The notes: generated by a model not told the origin, from the letters alone. 53,995 nucleotides of DNA from Fragilaria crotonensis (GCA_022925895.1 JAKSYS010000421.1:1-53995), one strand, 5' to 3'. Positions 1-11,910 are shown, counted from the first letter of the stretch. Numbers and translations are program-made.

Positions 1-85
1 TGCCAGAAGCGTGGGTGAAGTGGCGCATAGAGCTCGAGGAGGTCATTCGTGACTATCCGCTCGAGTCTGGCGAACAAAAGCGTCT

Positions 86-870
86 ATGGCTCTTGCACTA
101 CTTAAGGGCAGTGCAAGAGACAAATCCAGCAAACGTGGCGTAGACTCGATACGGAGAACGAGCGGGTCCCGCACGACAGAGGAAGACTCAAACGAGATTT
201 TCCAGCTGGTAATGACGGAAGTTGGTAAGTCTTACTCCCAATCTTGCATGCGTACCAGAAGCAGGTGGTGTACATGCAGCATTACCACGCCTTGGAAGTC
301 ATACGGTTCGAACTTTGCTACGCTGTTTACGCGAGCAATAATTACTTACCGTATTTTCCACGGAAGAAGGTAAGGCTGAACCGTCTAAATTGTCTGATGA
401 CCACTTGATTCAAATTCTCAACCAGGCGAAGCCTGAAGAATGGCAAGCGGTCATTCTTGGTGCGAACATCGAGCTTTATAAGTTCGATTTTCAAGGCACT
501 GTTGATTATTTTGAGAAACTTGAACTCAGACAGGCACTTGAGGCCAAACGTCGTAAGGTGGACAAACCGATAACCCTGAGGGCACGAAAAGGGCAATTGG
601 AACGGTAAGTCCGCTGACAAATGGCAACGGCCAAAACACAGTCGCCTAAGTATAAGAAGTGTGCGCGGTCGACGAATCATACTACTAAAGACTGTTGGTT
701 TAACCCTGAGAACAAGGGGAAACAGAAACCTGGTAAGAAAAAATGTCGGTTTTACTGACCGAAATGTCTTGATGACGCAGGAGCAGCTTAACGCTATCCT
801 TGAGCGCCTTCCACGCAACCCGAAGTCTGGCAAGCGTAAGGTCCGCGACTTTACACCCGAGAATTGATGC
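86..870 (+). pseudogene. gag-like remnant of the gypsy element
   Basis: Three short overlapping frames (86-373, 390-608, 661-867) cover this stretch. The middle part is charged and ends in a basic segment. At about 655-720 a reading KKCARSTNHTTKDCW resembles a Ty3/gypsy gag zinc knuckle with one cysteine missing, followed by a lysine-rich run. The assignment to gag rests on this motif and on its position before the protease; the sequence itself is not otherwise recognisable. It is broken by frame changes near 375 and 610-660. Confidence 0.6.
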
Positions 871-1049
871 AGAAATCGTGGAAATGTTCAGTCCCAAGAC
901 AACCATTAGCACAGTAGAGACTAAAGAAGATAGTGACGAAAGTTCCATCTACTTTGGTTCATTTTCTAGTGAGATATTGCCATCCAAAGATGGCCATGGC
1001 AGTAAGAGACAAAAACAAAAACACAAAACCACCGAAGTCGTGGGCGAAG

Positions 1050-1392
1050 TGATGGAACAGGCAAACCCGGCATTGTTCGCATTTTGCTAGACACTGGAGC
1101 ATCTGCGACAATTATACTTAAGGATGCGATACGGGCTTAACTGGACCGGTATTCAAAACATCACATACACGATGGCACACTATGGGTGGTCAATTCGTAA
1201 CGAAACTGCAACGGGAAATTAAATTCAAATTACCCGAAGTTTAGTACGTCAAAGATAGTACAATGGGTGTGTCACGAGGACACACATACGTTGCGCAAGA
1301 ATGCACAGTATGACATGATCATCGGTGCAGATTTACTATCAGAATTGGGCATCAAATTAATTTCAATAACGGATAGTATGGGAAGGTAGAAA
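1050..1392 (+). pseudogene. Aspartic protease remnant (gypsy)
   Basis: The reading at about 1075-1130 gives LLDTGASATIIL, with the catalytic DTGA motif of retroviral-type aspartic proteases. A second hallmark at about 1310-1350 gives YDMIIGADLLSELGI, the usual I-G-x-D-x-L block near the end of the domain. The two blocks are in different frames, so the domain is frameshifted. The enzyme would have cut the gag-pol polyprotein. Confidence 0.8.
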
Positions 1393-1639
1393 TTCCCATG
1401 AAAGAAAAACACGTAATATCCGATCTACAGAATGCTACAGCTATCTACTACCACAGTATCGAACCTACGGTACTCAAGGAAGCAGAAGCGAGGCAGAAAC
1501 GTATACTGGATGCAGACTATAGTGCGTTAGATCTGGATGACTACGCACACATGGATACGCACCTAAGTAACGATCAACAAAACAACTCGTACGTTCGCTA
1601 CGAAAGTATCCGGTTGTTTAGTGGAGGACTGGGCGTACT

Positions 1640-2293
1640 CAATGTACCGCCTGTACATCTCGAACTACGGCCCTTAAGTAAGGATGAGAAGCCGTATCAC
1701 GCTCGTCCGTTCCTGTACCAAAATGCTACGAGGAAACAACGAAGAAAGAAATTCAACGTTTATGTGACAGGAGTATTAACGAAGTGCAATGACTGAGTGG
1801 GCGGCACCAACGCTCACATACAGCTAAAAAGACTGGTGACGTTCGAGTCCTAACGGACTTTCGTGTACTTAATAGGTACATAAAACGTAACCATACCCGT
1901 TACCCAAGATTGCAGACCTTCTTCAGAAACTTGAAGGGTTTAATTGGGCAACGGCTCTGGACTTAAGTATGGGCTACTACCATATTGTCCTGATAAAGAA
2001 TCCAGCTATCTATGTACAATGATTGTACCCTGGGCAAATATCGCTACTGTCGCCTACCTATGGGTTTGAATGGCAGTCCTGACATCTTTCAGGCCATAAT
2101 TAATGACATTATGGGCGATTTGCCTAATGTGCGTGCGTACTTAGATGACATACTGATTACAACAGCAGGTTCCTACGAGGACCATCTTCAGCATGTTGAA
2201 CTCGTGTTGCAACGCCTAACTGATGTTGGCTTTGCCGTTAACCTACGTAAATCCTCGCTCGCTGTGACCGAGCTTGATTACTTAGGATATTGA
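1640..2293 (+). pseudogene. Reverse transcriptase remnant (gypsy)
   Basis: The start of the domain appears at about 1690 (KPYHARPF). It is followed in other frames by VRVLTDFRVLNRYIK (about 1845-1885), by the motif A block ALDLSMGYYHI (about 1955-1985), and by an open stretch at 2012-2293 with the GLNGSPDIFQ block and the catalytic YLDDILI motif. The catalytic aspartates of motifs A and C are therefore all readable. Stops and frame changes near 1796, 1890 and 2000 break it. The domain made cDNA from the element RNA. Confidence 0.9.
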
Positions 2294-2317
2294 TTACTCG
2301 TCAGCGGTATCCAACCT

Positions 2318-2920
2318 CAACCTAAGAAAGTGGAAGCGATTATGCGGTTGACACCACCAACTACCAAACGGCAGTTAAGACGTTTCTTAGGTATGATCAA
2401 TTACTACCGTGACATGTGGCGACGTAGAAGTCACATACTAGCACCGCTTACGGCGCTGTGTTCTGCCAAAGCTAAATTTATTTGGCACGATAAAGAACAG
2501 AAAGCATTTGAAGACATTAAGGCCATAATAAGTCGAGAGACATTACTGGCTTATCCTGACTTCTCAAAAGACTTTCACATTTATACGGACTCCAGTGATT
2601 ATCAACTGGGAGCAGTCATAATGCAAAATGACCGTCCGTTAGCTTTCTACAGTAGGAAACTTAACAGCGCTCAAAACGTTACACGACTGGTGAACAAGAG
2701 CTGTTATCCATAGTAGAAACACTTAAGGAATTCAAAATATACTATTAGGTCAAAAACTGATAGTACATACCGATCATAAGAATCTCCTATATCAGAAAAT
2801 GTCCACTGATCGTATAATACGATGGAGACTCCTGATAGAAGAGTTTGGACCTACCTTTCTACATATAAAAGGAGAAAAGAACGTCATTGCTGACGCCTTG
2901 TCAAGATTAGATGCGAACTT
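2318..2920 (+). pseudogene. RT thumb and RNase H remnant (gypsy)
   Basis: The frame at 2330-2713 contains the connection block TKRQLRRFLGMINYYRDM and then an RNase H start, FHIYTDSSDYQLGAVIMQ, whose first catalytic aspartate is in YTDSS. After a frame change near 2713 the reading resumes with the IVHTDHKNL block at about 2760 and a typical end of domain, NVIADALSRL, at about 2880-2912. A one-base change near 2700 and others make it non-functional. The domain degraded the RNA strand of RNA-DNA hybrids. Confidence 0.88.
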
Positions 2921-3045
2921 CAATGAGAAGTTACCAACAGAGCCTACAAATGATACGATGGCTTACATCTTCACAAAAACAGACGTTAAAGAAACTGACT
3001 TTCCGTTAAGTCCTATGCTAATCGCTAAATACCAACGGTTAGATA

Positions 3046-3823
3046 ATGAGCTTAAACGAAGAAGTACGAAATCAAAAAGTCAGAACTTCAATACCAAAAC
3101 AATTGAAGGAGTTGAGGTCATTACGCACCAAGGAAAAAATATATATTCCTATTCAACTTCAACAACGCGTAGTGGCTTGGTATCATGAGTATCTAGCACA
3201 CCCAGGCGAATCACGCACTGAAGCAACGATACGACAAACATGTACGTGGCCAAAATTACGTAGTCACGTTGAGACATTCTGTAAGACGTGTCGTACGTGT
3301 CAACTATTTAAGAAACAAAGGAAGAAGTATGGACACTTACCTCCTAAGGAAGCTGAAGAACTTCCTGGTCTCGTAAACGTAGACTTGATTGGACCATACG
3401 TTGTACGTACTCCAACGCTTACGCATACATGCGTTGACTATGATTGATCCCGTAACAGGATGGTTCGAAGTCATAGCAATACCAGATAAGAACGCACATA
3501 CTGTTATGGAAGCGTTTAATAATACGTGGTTGACGAGATATCCACGACCCCAACATATAGGGTATGATAACGGTTCCGAATTCAAAGCACAATTCAAACA
3601 AATGTGCGAGAATTATGGTATGAAAGAAAAACCGTCATCCAGTTACAACCCACAATCAAACGGTATTGTAGAACGAGTACATCAAGTACTGGGTAATGCA
3701 CTTCGGACATTCGAACTCGAACAAAAGAACTCGATGCGAATGACCCTTGGGGACCGCCTAAGTGCAGCTGGCGCAATACGTAGTACAGTACATACTACAT
3801 TAGATGCTACACCGGACAGTTAG
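3046..3823 (+). pseudogene. Integrase remnant (gypsy)
   Basis: Two overlapping frames (3046-3447 and 3389-3823) hold the domain. The N-terminal HHCC zinc-binding module is readable from HEYLAHPG to CKTCRTCQ. The catalytic core shows the first aspartate in VDLIGPY, the second in YDNGSEF, and the glutamate in NGIVERVHQ, the D,D-35-E pattern of retroviral integrases. The frame change near 3425 lies just after the first aspartate. A downstream piece with a stop at 3823 ends before the C-terminal module. Confidence 0.9.
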
Positions 3824-3924
3824 TATTTGACGCGACATGTTGTTGCCCATCCAATTAAAGACGGATTGGGCTAGGATAAGACAACGTAAGCAAGATACTA
3901 TTAACGCCAATAATAAAAAGGAAA

Positions 3925-4173
3925 ATGCTAAACGCATTGAACACGAGTACCGTGTTGGCGAAAAGTCCTACTAGAAAACCAGGACTGATCTCCAAATTAT
4001 CCGCCCCACGTACGGGACCTTATCGGATTACTGAAACCTATGCTAATGGTACAGTACGCATTCAACGTGGCATTGTCAATGAACGTGTCAACATACGTCG
4101 ACTAACACCATATAAAGAACGCGACCGCCCAATTAGGGAAGCGAGTGCAGTACACCGCACGTGCTTAGCGTAG
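3925..4173 (+). pseudogene. Integrase C-terminal GPY/F module (gypsy)
   Basis: The frame contains GPYRITETYANGTVRI followed by NIRRLTPYK. This is the layout of the GPY/F module that follows the integrase core in many Ty3/gypsy elements and helps multimerise integrase or bind DNA. The reading ends at a stop at 4173. No chromodomain follows. It is separated from the catalytic core by about 100 bases with stops. Confidence 0.75.
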
Positions 4174-4639
4174 TGCGATACAGTATACTATATTACTAGT
4201 ATCCAGTACTACAATACAATGGCCATGTATAGTACTTGATATACCGGTAGACTAGTAATACCATAGTACAGTGCAACAATAGAACACTGATCCTGTACAA
4301 CAGTACAACCGCACAACAGTAGAATGAGAACTGTCTGACATCTCTTGAGACTCACTGAGTCTCCTAGATGAATGAAAGAGAACAGTCCAATCCCACAAGG
4401 ATGGGACTGCTCTCTTGTTTTAAAAACTAGTCTCATAACTTTTAATAAGGTGCAACTATTAATCCCAAACTAGCTACAAATTAGCCTCCAAAATAAAACT
4501 GATTACTTCGCGCGTAGGGCAACTGACCTGAGGTTGGTGGAAGGATACCAAGGAAACAAAAAAATAAACAACATGTTCGATTTGAATACTGAAACTATTC
4601 CTTCTACTGGTACTCATCGATGGCACCCTAAGGACTGCC
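4174..4639. other. Non-coding stretch after the gypsy remnant; may hold its 3' LTR
   Basis: No convincing reading frame is present. The first 170 bases are rich in GTAC. An imperfect stem of about 12 base pairs is formed by 4377-4388 and 4404-4415, followed by a short T-run, which could be part of an LTR. Without a matching 5' LTR in the window, no LTR boundary can be given. Confidence 0.35.
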
Positions 4640-7600
4640 TAGCTACCCTTGTTTGTCTTCACGAGCTTCCTTTGCGTTTCAAGTTCCCTATGGACTGTTG
4701 TGTGGCGGTGGCCTTCACAGCCTTCGCAGCCTTTGCAGCCGCTTCTCTGTGGCGGTGTCCCTCTTCTTCTTGGCGGCAACCTTTTCGGCCTTCTTTGCAG
4801 CAACCTCGGCTCCAAACTCTTCGGAAGTCTTGACCCTATGCACCTCCCGCCGCTTGGCAGGCGGCTGACAAATTCTTTCTCATACTTCTTCAAACCAAGT
4901 GTCATCGTCCACGTCGTGTTCCAAATCGTGATGACACTTATTGATGAGAATCCCACGCTTGGGGCCACTCCGCCTTCCGACGGATCAAAAACAGACACCG
5001 CTTGCGCCTCGGCGCTTTCTACCTGAATGGGGGACGTCTTCGATGCCAAGCACTGGAGATAAGATTGACTTGACGTCCACCAGGAACAAGGTCGGATGTC
5101 TCTCGGGTGAGTGGAAATGTGGGGTGTAGCGCCCATGAGAGTGTTTGAGTGTCAAGGTCACCGATGGAAACTGGATCAAACGAATGGGCGACAGCGTACA
5201 ATCCGGCTTCCAAATTTTTCTGCCCATTTGCTTTGATGTTAATGCGCTCTCCATTTGGAAGCCCGCGAAGATCGACAAAGGTGTGGATGAACGCTGGATA
5301 ATTGCGAGGGTATCCTTCCCACTTGATCATCGCGCTGTCGTTCCAGGCTTTGCCATCGTAACAGGGGTGAGCCCGGTACTTGTTGCCCTTGCGGTCCGTA
5401 AACAATGTGAAGCATGGAAGCGAGTGCTGTGGCACCTTGGGCAGGCAGTGTTGACTCAGGAACTCCATCACTCGAGTTGAAAGGTGGGCTGTCTCCATGT
5501 TATCACCGGGAGACGGGTGAGTCCAGCGGCACACTGAAAATTCATCACCAGTCTTCCATGAAAGGTTGAAATGTCGGCCACCCTTGCCGTCGACAAGTAA
5601 TGCATTGGGTTGACCAGCTCTGTTGCAGGCATCGCTTTTTTTATCAGTGTCCATGTCCGCGGAAGCAAGTGATACAACAAGGTTCTCAACATAACGATGG
5701 GCAGCTTGCTTGGTGAATGAAACGGCTCGTTTCTGGGTGTTCCGTGATGTTACCTTTGCAAGTGGAATGTGGGCTGACTCCGCGTACGAACTGTTTACAT
5801 TCTCTGGGACACCGTGGTCAAGAATGTCCTCGCACAGGTGCAGGACCAAATGTGTCTTGATCGTGTTGTTTCCCATTGCTCCTGGGCGAGGTGCCACTTC
5901 AGCAACAACACGCATCAGCCACTGAACTGCCACGTGTGAACGCTTCACCATTTTCTTTGGAATGGACGGTTGCTTCATCCATTGGTGCCACACTAGAAGA
6001 GCGGTCACGATGTCAATCCAATCGGTGACATGGTTTTCATAACGAAGCCTTTGGTCGGGAACCCAAGTCTCGGTTCCTTCTTCCCGACATCGAAGATAGC
6101 GGAAGCAGGTGGTGTGCAACGCAAATAACTTCACCAAAAGGCAACCCCATCTCGTGTCCCATCAGATTGGTTCCTGATGAGAATCCCTTGGGAAAGTTGG
6201 TTCGGGACATCGCGGTCACTCTGTCTTGACAGTTTGCGGCCCAATTTTGCACACAGTTGATCGACTCCTTCAATGCATTGACTTGGGACCGGCTTGGGTG
6301 GAGAAAGCCTGCAGGCAGTATTTGAACCAACCAAGAGAAATCAAGTGCAGCATCTCACCCGGACAGGCACCAAAATGCCCCGCTGATTGTGCAGACCAAA
6401 GCGAACCCCGGCAAAGCCGTTTTTAGGTATCTGCGACAGCAATTGAGCTCATTGGTCAAACCCTTGCGTACAAGGGTGTCCATTTTCTGGGAAGGCGATG
6501 GGAAACTTAGACTTCGAGTAACCAGTCAAGTATGTAGGGCACTCACAAATGCGACAAAGTTGTTTGATCTGTGAAAATCGGGCGGTGTAGTGCCCACATA
6601 GGCGGTCGTGACCCTCTGTGTCACCAATGATGAACGGGACATACGGGTGGAACACGACGGGTGCATTGTTCCATTGTACTGCAGATTCCATCGGAAGCCG
6701 TGCTTTTGTAACTGCAAAAACCAGACTCTTCGAGAATAAACTGGATCTGCATGTGCATCTCGTTGAGGAGTAAAGTCGCCCAACTGATATTTTCATCGGG
6801 GCACCGAATTGGGTTGTTGACACAGTACACACCCTTTGGCAAGTCTGCGGGTGCATTGAACTTGGGATCAATTTCGGCATCCGATGGGAGGTTGGCGGGG
6901 TGCTGTGATTGATGTATCCAAGGATGCGCATGGCGCTTGGGAGGCGGCGCGTAATGTGTTCAAAAGGCCAGGCTGTTATGGGCTCCATCTGGAGCCGTCC
7001 GGCCATGTCGATGTGGGTCTTGTCCATCGCCATGACACAAGGTAGGAGCATGTCAACACCGGGCTTCTTTATCAGGGCATCATACGTCTTTCTATAACAA
7101 CGACCTGTGTATGTCACCAACATCGGAGGATGCTTGTGGTGCAACAAACGGATCCTTTGCTTCATCAAAAAATAATTTGTGTCCTGATTAAGTGTGGCAT
7201 GAGAGAAGCGACGCGAACACCTCGCGGGCATCAAAAAACCATGGACACTATCCTCTGCGTGTAAGGAGATACAATTTCTTCTCCTTGGGATCAGTCCATT
7301 CATGTTATACCTTTGGTACAACTTGGCAATTACCTTCTCACGAGTTGGTTGAACACCCTCGCGGAACACATGACCACTTGCATTTGATTTGGCAGCCCAC
7401 TTCAGTATGACGGTAAATGCTTTGAGAGGACAGTGCAGCTTTCTAAGGAGATCCAATAACTCAATTAGGACCTTCTCCTCCTGGGAAAATCGCGCGAGAC
7501 CTAGTGGGTTCGCTCGCAGCTTGAACAGTTCCAAACACAAATCCAACACACCAAGATCAGGACCCTCCTCGTCCTCTTCAGTTTTTTCAGCATCCTGATT

Positions 7601-7944
7601 GCCAGCGTCGCCATCATCGTTGTCGTCAAACATCACAAAGTTGTCATCGTCAACTGCGTTCAAATCGTTGACGTCGTGATGCAGAGGATCCCCGCCTCTC
7701 CTCTTACAGATGCACCACCCCACGGAGTGAAGTCCTCGAATTCGGGAAAGTGGTACCATTTCCCCTTGCGACGCATTAGTTGTGTTTTCAATGCTGTCGT
7801 TTGGGATGGTGGGTGCCACTGTTGCAGCTGCTGCATTGACACGTGACATGTGAATGATTTACATGCCAAATTTTGAGCGAGGTGGGACTGAAGCCTCTTG
7901 AAACTCTTTCCACAAACGGCACAAGCATTAGTTGACACTGACAT
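4640..7944 (-). pseudogene. Broken DNA transposase with N-terminal zinc finger, Plavaka/CACTA-like
   Basis: Reading on the minus strand from 7944, the start has a zinc-finger-like stretch, CAVCGKSFKRLQSHL, then C, as found at the start of Plavaka-type transposases. An acidic linker follows. The core includes LPCVMAMDKTHIDMAG (about 7010-7060), FEHITRRLPSAMRILGYI, NEMHMQIQFILEESGF in another frame, and FIIGDTEGHDR followed by CRICECP. A further piece at 6137-5019 has MGNNTIKTHLVLHLCEDI and ESAHIPLAK. The last part continues in two other frames to about 4640. Frameshifts are visible near 7700, 6840, 6660, 6140 and 5110, with a stop at 6449. I know the blocks from Plavaka/CACTA transposases; the exact family is inferred. 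No terminal inverted repeats were found. Confidence 0.65.
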
Positions 7945-8486
7945 GCTGATCCCTGCTGATGATTTGGTTAACGCGCAGAGTAATGAGAACAGAACACAAA
8001 TGTTTTATTGTGATCAACAAAATTGGCGTGAAATGATTGTGTACAATGATTATTTCCAATGAAGCCAGAAATGGTTCGTTCGTAATCCCCTTCTCCGATC
8101 CAATAACAAAAATGTGGGATGTAAGATACATACCGTTCAATTGAAAAAAGGAGTGCGTGATAAGCGTAGGTCATTCAATAAACCATGATGGTAAGATCAG
8201 AATGTATATGATGAATTTTTAACCACTTTATTTGCATGTGACGCATAATAACCAAACATATTATGTCTTACAATGCTTTAATTTGATATTTTGTTAACGT
8301 AACAATCAATATTATTACTTTCAAGTATATACTGTAAGAACAAACTAATATAATAACTTCTAAGCTAAAAAATGCATTCAATTGTAACAAGATAATTGCG
8401 ACTAAAGACAATTTATGTATCACATATCACAAAAAAGTTAACATATAATGACATAGTTAACATTCTGCACCTTCTGATGACTATCG
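7945..8486. other. AT-rich intergenic stretch
   Basis: About 540 bases, strongly AT-rich from 8180 to 8460, with no plausible reading frame. It separates the transposase remnant from the left edge of the inverted LINE segment. It may hold the 5' region of the transposon, but no inverted repeat was recognised. Confidence 0.5.
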
Positions 8487-10310
8487 CATCAGTTCCAGGG
8501 CCTGTGCATGCGTGCGGACTGCTTCAACCGGCATACCGCAGCGCCGTGCCGCAAGCATACCTAAGGCAACGATAATACGGTCGAAGCAAGCTGAAGCATC
8601 GTTGTCAAAACGTGCGTAATTTACCTTGAGTGCACGACAAAGATCCGTTGTGAGCTGATTTAACATCACAGGATCCATGGTTTTTCTTCCCGGAACTGAT
8701 CCATGCTGTCCATCGTTCAGGAGATTGAGAGCCACCGATTGTTGGACCAAACGCGAGCCCCACATAATCTTAAGGAAAAGATTGTAGTCTGCCTCAAACA
8801 AGTGTATAATCCGTAGGCGATTTATCCTTGGTCTTCCAGGGTCCTTCTCGATCATAACATTAACCGCCATGCACCACCGCTGCGGCGCAATGCCCCGCGA
8901 TATTGCAATGTTAAGAAACTTACAAAAGCAGTTCAAAAGTATTGGATCCTGCAACAACGCCTTGTAATGCCCCAGATGTCGTCCTGATGGTGATGTCGTT
9001 GTTGTTTCTTTCCATGATGTAAAACCTTTGATGACGTCGTCCGTAGTGATCTCCAGATTAATAGGGTCGCTCGACAGTACTGTCTCTGGTATATGAAAAG
9101 AAGCGAGAAACTCTCGAAGAAGCTCATTGTCGCCATACCATGCGGGGGGAGTGTTGCCGTATAGGAAAGCCTCTGCATCGTCCGATAAACTGGTAAACGA
9201 TAATGCATCATGAATGACGCCGCTCCCACAGGGAGAAGCGGACGCTGCCCGAAACGCCTCTCTGTTAAAATGTAGCAGATGATTCTCGATATCCTCCCGT
9301 GAAATAATGGTGTCCCAAACAAGGGCCTTGGATCCATTTGAAGTACGGAATGCACATGACCCGGAAGAGTAGTCGATAATGATGTATTCGCTCTTGGGAT
9401 TTCGATTTGGAGATAGACGAAAATTCCGATGGCTTCACAATCGTCCGAAGTTTTGTATATAGCTGCTTTCCTCACCTTTGATTGTCCTCGATACAATTTA
9501 GCTCGTCTTTCGGATTCCTTTTGAGTAGCCTGATTTGTGTCCGAATTATATTTGTCAAGTAACTCGTAGCTGTGCACCTATGAGAAGAAGCGTTTTTCTG
9601 AAGCTTCTTGAGGGCTTTATGTGCACTATTTAGTTGACGACGAATGCTCGCTAAATCTAGTTGCGCGTGTCTGTCAGGTAGCACAAAAGAAGGATCATAT
9701 TGCTGGATTTGACGCTCCCATCTTTCAAAGGTGATGCCGTAGTCCTCGGAGTAATGGATTTCCGTCGCAGCTTCCAGTATCTCAGTACGACACCAGCATT
9801 CCGCAACTTCGGAGACCACGTATGGTCTCGACGTTGTGACAGTGCCGACTCCGCCATTCTCATCGCTCGGCCTTGATCTGAATCCCACTGGCTGAGCAGT
9901 TTCCGTACCTGGGAACTAGGTAGATCCTTATGGTTATGAAAGAGCTTGTCGATACGTTCAACCATATTGTGATCCCTGTAGTAGGCTTTCATTTTTGTTG
10001 TGTAAAGTGCAACAGATTCAGGGTTGCCGCCCGTAACCATCGACGTGGAGCAGATACTAAGACTTGTTCCGTGGACGCTGCCCTGAAGTTCAGATAAATT
10101 CAAATCATTGTACAAGGCACGGTGGTCAGATTGAGGTCCTTCGGTAGGATAGGGTCCCTTGGCGGCTCAATGCTGACATCGTTCTCGCACATCCGAACAT
10201 ATAATCGATGCGACGGGTGTTGGATCCAATGTATGTGGACGGCGCACTGGAAACGTGTACCAAGTGACAGTTTGCGAGAGGTAAAAGCGCGGCTAAAGTC
10301 GCCTTCAGTA
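8487..10310 (-). pseudogene. LINE-C ORF2 segment: end of endonuclease, linker and start of RT
   Basis: Near 10250 the minus strand reads STYIGSNTRRIDYMFGCA, matching STYINSDNRRIDFMFGCP in LINE-B. The frame at 10115-9657 has a linker with QWDSDQGRAMRMAE, again parallel to LINE-B. The frame at 8957-8481 contains the RT start: INRLRIIHLFEADYNLFL, then motif A as NDASACFDRI. Homology to LINE-B stops at 8487, before RT motifs B and C, and a stop codon follows at once. By eye the RT part is close to nine residues in ten identical to LINE-B, so both belong to one family. Frame changes occur near 9470-9580 and 8950. Confidence 0.85.
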
Positions 10311-10315
10311 CCAAT

Positions 10316-11910
10316 CGAAGGAAGTCGAGATCTAGCCTTAGCGGACATGATCAACCATCTTCCGCACGGTCAACGGCGCTTATTGACTCATATTAGTCAG
10401 CGAGTGGACGATTCGGCTGTGTGGAACGCCAGCCGATCGAAAGGTAAATTGACGATAGCTTCGGATGGCGGTTTGAAAGACATCAGGGGGACTTTTGGGT
10501 GGACCATCAGCACGAGCGATAACACTGTCCTATTCGAAGGCGCAGGGCCTGTAGATGGACCTCGAGACGTGGCGAATTCCACGCGATGCGAGATCGCAGG
10601 GTTCGCAGCACCGATGCTCCTACTTACACTGTTCGTACGACAGTGGGGATTGAAATATAAGTGTAAGTTTCGATGGGTCTGCGACAGCAAAGCGGCATTG
10701 GCCAACGTGAAAAACACACAAAAGTCCACGAACCATGCAGACGTCAACCGGAGAACGCCGACTTCTTGCCGCAGATTCGATGTCTGAAGCAAGAGTCCGG
10801 TATACGATCATCACAAAAGTGGATTAAAGGTCATCAGACAAGGAACTCACCAGGCTCCCACTCACTCGATGTAAAGCGGAATAATCGGGCAGATGAATTG
10901 GCGACATGGTTCAGGGATCACCGGACAAGTGGTCAATCGCGGGAAAAGACGGATCACGTTCCGGAGGAAAGAGTTTCTGTGCGTATCAACGGGTTCGACA
11001 GGTCGGCCAAGTTGAGGCGTGTATCCGATTCCACATCAACGGATACCATCTCCGTGCATACCTACAATCGAAACATAGGTGGTCCAACGAAGTGTGGAAC
11101 ACGCTTGATATTAAGGTGCTGGGTCAGTTTTGCAGATCGCTGCTGCCATCGCAACAGGTGGCACAAACGAAACTGATGTACGACCAACGACATACGGGAG
11201 ATCGCGGAACCGAGTCGCAACTATTAAAGCCACATCTCTGAAGTTATGCCCATGCTCTCTACACACTGACGAAACATCCGACCACGTCCTGCAATGCAAG
11301 GAGAATCCGGGCAGAATTCAGGCCATCAAAGTTTTTCGGAAATCAATGGATGCGATTGGAGCGACATCAGCCACTCGCACGCTGAAAAGTCAGCTCCTGT
11401 GTTGGATCAACGAGGAGCCAGGGACAGTGGACATGTCCATGGTACCCAAGGACCAAGTTCCATATGTCGAACTCGCTCTCCAGCATCAACAAACTCGCAT
11501 CGGGTGGGCAGCTGCATCACGCGGATTTTTCTCGGTTGCCTGGAGTGAACTGGCGTCGCAACCGGACGGAGACTCAGGCGTATATAACGAGGCCAGAGGA
11601 GGTTATACCATGCGGAAGGTGCTTAAGGCCGTCCATACACTGAGCACGCAGTTGTGGGCAGCTCGGAACCACCACCTACATTCAACGACGTCCGTAGTAT
11701 GCAAGCAACTCCGGAACCCTGACTTAGAGGAGACTCCATGAACAAGCTCACATGGTCAACGCGGCCGATAGACATTTCTGCGAACGACCACTTGGTGACA
11801 TTGTGAACGCGAGCTCTTCGCGACGACGCTGGTTGCATTACATGAGAAAGGCGAGAGCCCAATTTGAATTAGATGGCACTACCCAAACGAGGATGACAGA
11901 TTTTTTCTGA
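10316..11910 (+). pseudogene. LINE-C ORF2 3' segment: RNase H and C-terminal CCHC
   Basis: The frame to 10787 holds an RNase H domain with its acidic residues readable: TIASDGG, STRCEIAG and WVCDSKAAL. After a frame change near 10745 the plus strand reads KWIKGHQTRN and NRADELA, the end of the domain. Further on, at 11245-11300, LCPCSLHTDETSDHVLQC gives a CCHC pattern. The reading continues to 11741 and, after another shift, ends as RWLHYMRKARAQF and TRMTDFF with a stop at 11910. LINE-D shows the same order of blocks. RNase H would remove RNA during second-strand synthesis. Confidence 0.85.

Larger units (their letters stand above)
1..4173 (+). mobile_element. Decayed Ty3/gypsy LTR retrotransposon, 5' end outside the window
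   Basis: Reading along the plus strand, fragments occur in the Ty3/gypsy order: gag with a zinc-knuckle-like stretch, aspartic protease, reverse transcriptase, RNase H, integrase, then a GPY/F module. RT and RNase H before integrase is the gypsy order; copia elements have integrase first. No frame stays open through the whole element. At least six frame changes or stops separate the domains, so this copy cannot make a polyprotein. No chromodomain follows the GPY/F module. The 5' LTR would lie left of position 1, and no 3' LTR could be delimited without a second copy. Confidence 0.9.
8487..11910. mobile_element. LINE-C: 5'-truncated LINE with inverted 5' segment (twin-priming layout)
   Basis: The left part (8487 to about 10310) reads on the minus strand from the end of the endonuclease domain into the reverse transcriptase. 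The right part (about 10316-11910) reads on the plus strand from just before RNase H to the natural C-terminus. Thus the 5' segment is inverted, its 5'-most end lies at the internal junction, and the RT part between the two segments is lost. Twin priming of LINE RNA produces exactly this order. Two independent insertions abutting head to head is the alternative; only the left half can be compared with LINE-B, which shares it closely. Confidence 0.7.

Noticed and set aside
4377-4415. Hairpin followed by T-run, like a bacterial terminator
   Set aside because: The setting is eukaryotic and the stem is imperfect; at most it is part of a degenerate LTR.
10122-10315. Start of the plus-strand frame at 10122-10787
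   Set aside because: Up to about 10310 this frame overlaps the inverted endonuclease segment, which reads better on the minus strand; only the later part is RNase H.
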